A stretch of 16,504 nt of DNA, taken from positions 1 through 16,504 of the forward strand of contig JAEDJS010000041.1 in NCBI GenBank assembly GCA_016296205.1, in the 5' to 3' direction. A program made the position numbers and the translations under genes. The stretch is from Treponema sp. (lineage in GTDB: Bacteria; Spirochaetota; Spirochaetia; Treponematales; Treponemataceae). The first letter of the stretch is position 1, and each line of letters starts with the position of its first letter. The notes under the pieces were generated by a model, which was not told the DNA's origin, searched no databases, and was given only the letters and a program-made list of their open reading frames with translations. Of this stretch, positions 14,516 through 16,504 are shown piece by piece.

Positions 14516-15415
14516 ATGAATAGAATAATTTCTTCACCTATGAATTACATAGGTGGCAAATATAAATTGTTGCCTCAACTTTTGCCACTTTTCCCTGATA
14601 AGATAAATACTTTTGTTGATTTATTTTGCGGAGGTTGCAATGTGGGTATAAATGTACCTGCGAAAAAAACAATTTTCAATGATAATCTTTCCTATCTTAT
14701 AGAATTATATAAAAAGTTTGGCTCTTTAAGTAAAGAAGAGATACTCAATCATATTGACAACCGTATAAATCAGTTTAACCTTTCTCTTACAAATAAAGAT
14801 GGCTATCTAGAATTAAGAAAGCTTTATAATTCAGAAAAAAATCCGTTAGATTTGTTTGTTTTGGTAGCTTACTCTTTTAATCACCAGATTAGATTTAATT
14901 ATTCGCATGAGTTTAATAATCCATTTGGAAAAGAAAGAAGTTGCTTTAACGAACACATGAAGAATAATTTGCTTGATTTTTTAAATGCCCTTAATAAGAA
15001 CTCTGTTGATTTTACTTCATTTAATTTTGATGAATTCGATTTTTCAAGGCTTTCTTCAAATGATTTCGTATATTGTGACCCTCCGTATTTAATCACTACA
15101 GGAACTTATAACGACGGTAAACGAGGTTTCACTGGTTGGAATGAAGCCGAAGAAGAAAAACTCTTGAATATTCTTGATGACTTGGACAAAAGAAATATTT
15201 GTTTTGCCCTTTCAAATGTAATTGAGCACAAGGGAAAGGAGAATTTGATTTTGAAAGACTGGATAACAAGAAACAATTATTATGTTTCATATCTCGCAAA
15301 AAATTATTCAAATTCAAATTATCATACAATCAACCGAAATCCAAATGCAACTATTGAGGTTTTAGTTACAAACTATGTTCCACAAATTTCACAAGAAAAT
15401 CTATTGTTTGCATAA
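14516..15415 (+). CDS. D12-class (Dam-like) N6-adenine DNA methyltransferase 1
   Basis: Transfers a methyl group from S-adenosylmethionine to adenine N6 in a specific DNA site. Motif order is that of the alpha group. The N-terminal motif X is MNYIGGKYKLL (residues 9-19), the AdoMet-binding motif I is FVDLFCGGCNVG (33-44), and the catalytic DPPY is at 188-191 (YCDPPYL). The variable recognition region lies between them. The segment SFNHQIRFNYSHEFNNPFGK resembles M.EcoRV-like D12 enzymes as I remember them; the target site cannot be read from sequence. Start assignment is uncertain: AGGA is only 1 base from ATG 14516 and GAGG (14498-14501) is 14 bases away, while ATG 14540 has no ribosome site. 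The genes here are noticeably more AT-rich than the core genes to the left. Confidence 0.93.
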   Translation: MNRIISSPMNYIGGKYKLLPQLLPLFPDKINTFVDLFCGGCNVGINVPAKKTIFNDNLSYLIELYKKFGSLSKEEILNHIDNRINQFNLSLTNKDGYLELRKLYNSEKNPLDLFVLVAYSFNHQIRFNYSHEFNNPFGKERSCFNEHMKNNLLDFLNALNKNSVDFTSFNFDEFDFSRLSSNDFVYCDPPYLITTGTYNDGKRGFTGWNEAEEEKLLNILDDLDKRNICFALSNVIEHKGKENLILKDWITRNNYYVSYLAKNYSNSNYHTINRNPNATIEVLVTNYVPQISQENLLFA

Positions 15416-15426
15416 GTTGGAAAAAA

Positions 15427-16494
15427 ATGCGATATATTGGAAACAAGGAAAACATCTTAGATAAAATATATTCTATTCTCAAAGAAAATAATATTTCAGG
15501 GAAAACTTTTTTTGATTTTTTTTCTGGAACAGCAAATGTAAGCAAGTTTTTTAAGGAAAAAAACTATCAAATTTTTTCATCAGATATTTTATACCTTTCG
15601 TATTGTTTGCAAAAAGCATATATTGAAAATAACGAATCTCCAAAATTTGATAAGTTAATAGAAATAATTCCCAAAAATGAATTTGATAATTTATTTGCAA
15701 CTCCTCTTGAAACTGTTGTCAGCTATTTAAATTCTATAAAGGGTGTAGAAGGCTTTATTTATAAGAATTACACTCCAACTGGGACAGAGAACCTTCCCAG
15801 GCAAAGAATGTATTTTATTGATGAAAACGGCAAAAGAATTGATGCTATCCGACTCAAAATAGAAGATTGGAAAAATAAAAGTTTAATTTCTGAAAATGAA
15901 TATTTCATTTTACTTGCTTGCCTTATTGAAACAATTGGATTTTATTCTAACGTTGCAGGGGTTTATGCAGCTTTTCATAAATCTTGGGATCCAAGAGCAT
16001 TAAAACCATTAACAATGCGTACAATTCAAATACTAAATAACAATCAAGAAAATATTGTTTATAATGATGACAGTATGAATCTTCTTGATAAAATTGATGT
16101 TGATATTCTATATCTTGACCCGCCATATAATGAACGACAGTATGCTCCGAATTATCATATTTTAGAAACAATTGCGAAATATGATGAACCGGAATTGCGT
16201 GGTGTTACAGGTATGAGAGACTATGCTAGCCAAAAATCAAGATTTTGTAATCCAAATACTGCATTGGAAGATTTAGACAAAATCGCAAAAAATGCGAAAT
16301 ATAAAAATCTCGTTTTAAGTTATAACTCCGAAGGTATAATGCCCTCGGATAGAATAATTGAAACATTAAATCAGTACGGTACTGTAAAACTAGAGCAATT
16401 TGAGTATGCTCGTTTCAAAAGTAATAATAACGGCCTTGCCAGAACAAAGAAAACTGTATACGAACAATTATATATTTTGAAAAGAGAGGTGTAA
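15427..16494 (+). CDS. D12-class N6-adenine DNA methyltransferase 2
   Basis: A second, clearly different adenine methyltransferase. MRYIGNKENIL at the very N-terminus is motif X, FFDFFSGTANV (residues 28-38) is motif I, and DPPYNERQYAPNYH begins with the catalytic D231-P-P-Y234. The DPPYNERQYAPNYH block is typical of D12 enzymes accompanying type IIS systems, from memory. It starts 11 bases after methyltransferase 1, so the two are co-transcribed. The two proteins share only the class motifs, so they probably modify different sequences, such as the two strands of an asymmetric site. Very AT-rich. The stop is followed by the start of another gene. Confidence 0.92.
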   Translation: MRYIGNKENILDKIYSILKENNISGKTFFDFFSGTANVSKFFKEKNYQIFSSDILYLSYCLQKAYIENNESPKFDKLIEIIPKNEFDNLFATPLETVVSYLNSIKGVEGFIYKNYTPTGTENLPRQRMYFIDENGKRIDAIRLKIEDWKNKSLISENEYFILLACLIETIGFYSNVAGVYAAFHKSWDPRALKPLTMRTIQILNNNQENIVYNDDSMNLLDKIDVDILYLDPPYNERQYAPNYHILETIAKYDEPELRGVTGMRDYASQKSRFCNPNTALEDLDKIAKNAKYKNLVLSYNSEGIMPSDRIIETLNQYGTVKLEQFEYARFKSNNNGLARTKKTVYEQLYILKREV

Positions 16495-16495
16495 T

Positions 16496-16504
16496 ATGAA
16501 TCTT
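16496..16504 (+). CDS. Start of a downstream gene, cut by the window edge
   Basis: ATG AAT CTT begins one base after the preceding stop, with GAGAGG (16484-16489) at a good distance. Only three codons are seen. By position this is the best candidate for the cognate restriction endonuclease, which is otherwise missing, but the sequence cannot show it. Confidence 0.45.

Overview
The window looks like the chromosome of a host-associated or gut Treponema (Spirochaetota). It is AT-rich, has a spirochaete-style lipobox and secreted outer-membrane-type protein, and carries a SpoIIE-phosphatase/STAS operon beside dnaK-dnaJ. I recall a dnaK / RsbU-like / STAS neighbourhood in Treponema pallidum as well, but this is from memory and unchecked.

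Layout. 1-3102: 3' part of dnaK, then dnaJ, with two hairpins between them. 3103-8002: a stress- or signalling-type operon driven by an extended -10 promoter. It encodes a membrane SpoIIE/PP2C phosphatase with all metal-binding Asp residues, a larger membrane SpoIIE homologue that has lost three of the four, a STAS anti-sigma-antagonist protein carrying the phospho-acceptor Ser pair, and a VanY-like D,D-carboxypeptidase lipoprotein. The first three genes overlap as TAATG. 8033-8116: a palindromic REP-like element that ends both this operon and the convergent leuS gene (8132-10795, minus). 10796-12339: divergent promoters, a secreted, probably beta-barrel protein, and a clear terminator. 12382-12996: mntP, a manganese exporter. 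13036-13307: a strong promoter, tRNA-Gln(CTG), tRNA-Glu(CTC) and a terminator.

13254-14143 is the oddest part. It is a tandem array of three and a half units of about 230 bp, each opening with a copy of the tRNA-Glu 3' end and, except for unit 2, the tRNA's terminator hairpin. Each full unit also holds an inverted copy of the tRNA T-arm and several internal hairpins. In unit 2 the terminator hairpin has been replaced by a second copy of the REP-like element. Units 1 and 3 share one variant and units 2 and 4 another, so the array looks like a duplicated dimer.

14143-16504: directly beyond the array lies what appears to be a transferred restriction-modification locus. It has a small Xre-type regulator with a leaderless promoter and direct-repeat operators, an intergenic region with two dyads, and two consecutive but different D12-class (Dam-like) adenine methyltransferases. 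The first codons of a further gene lie at the right edge. Two unlike D12 methylases side by side suggest an asymmetric target site, and the missing nuclease is probably the next gene. The whole arrangement fits a defence island sitting at a tRNA-Glu integration hotspot.
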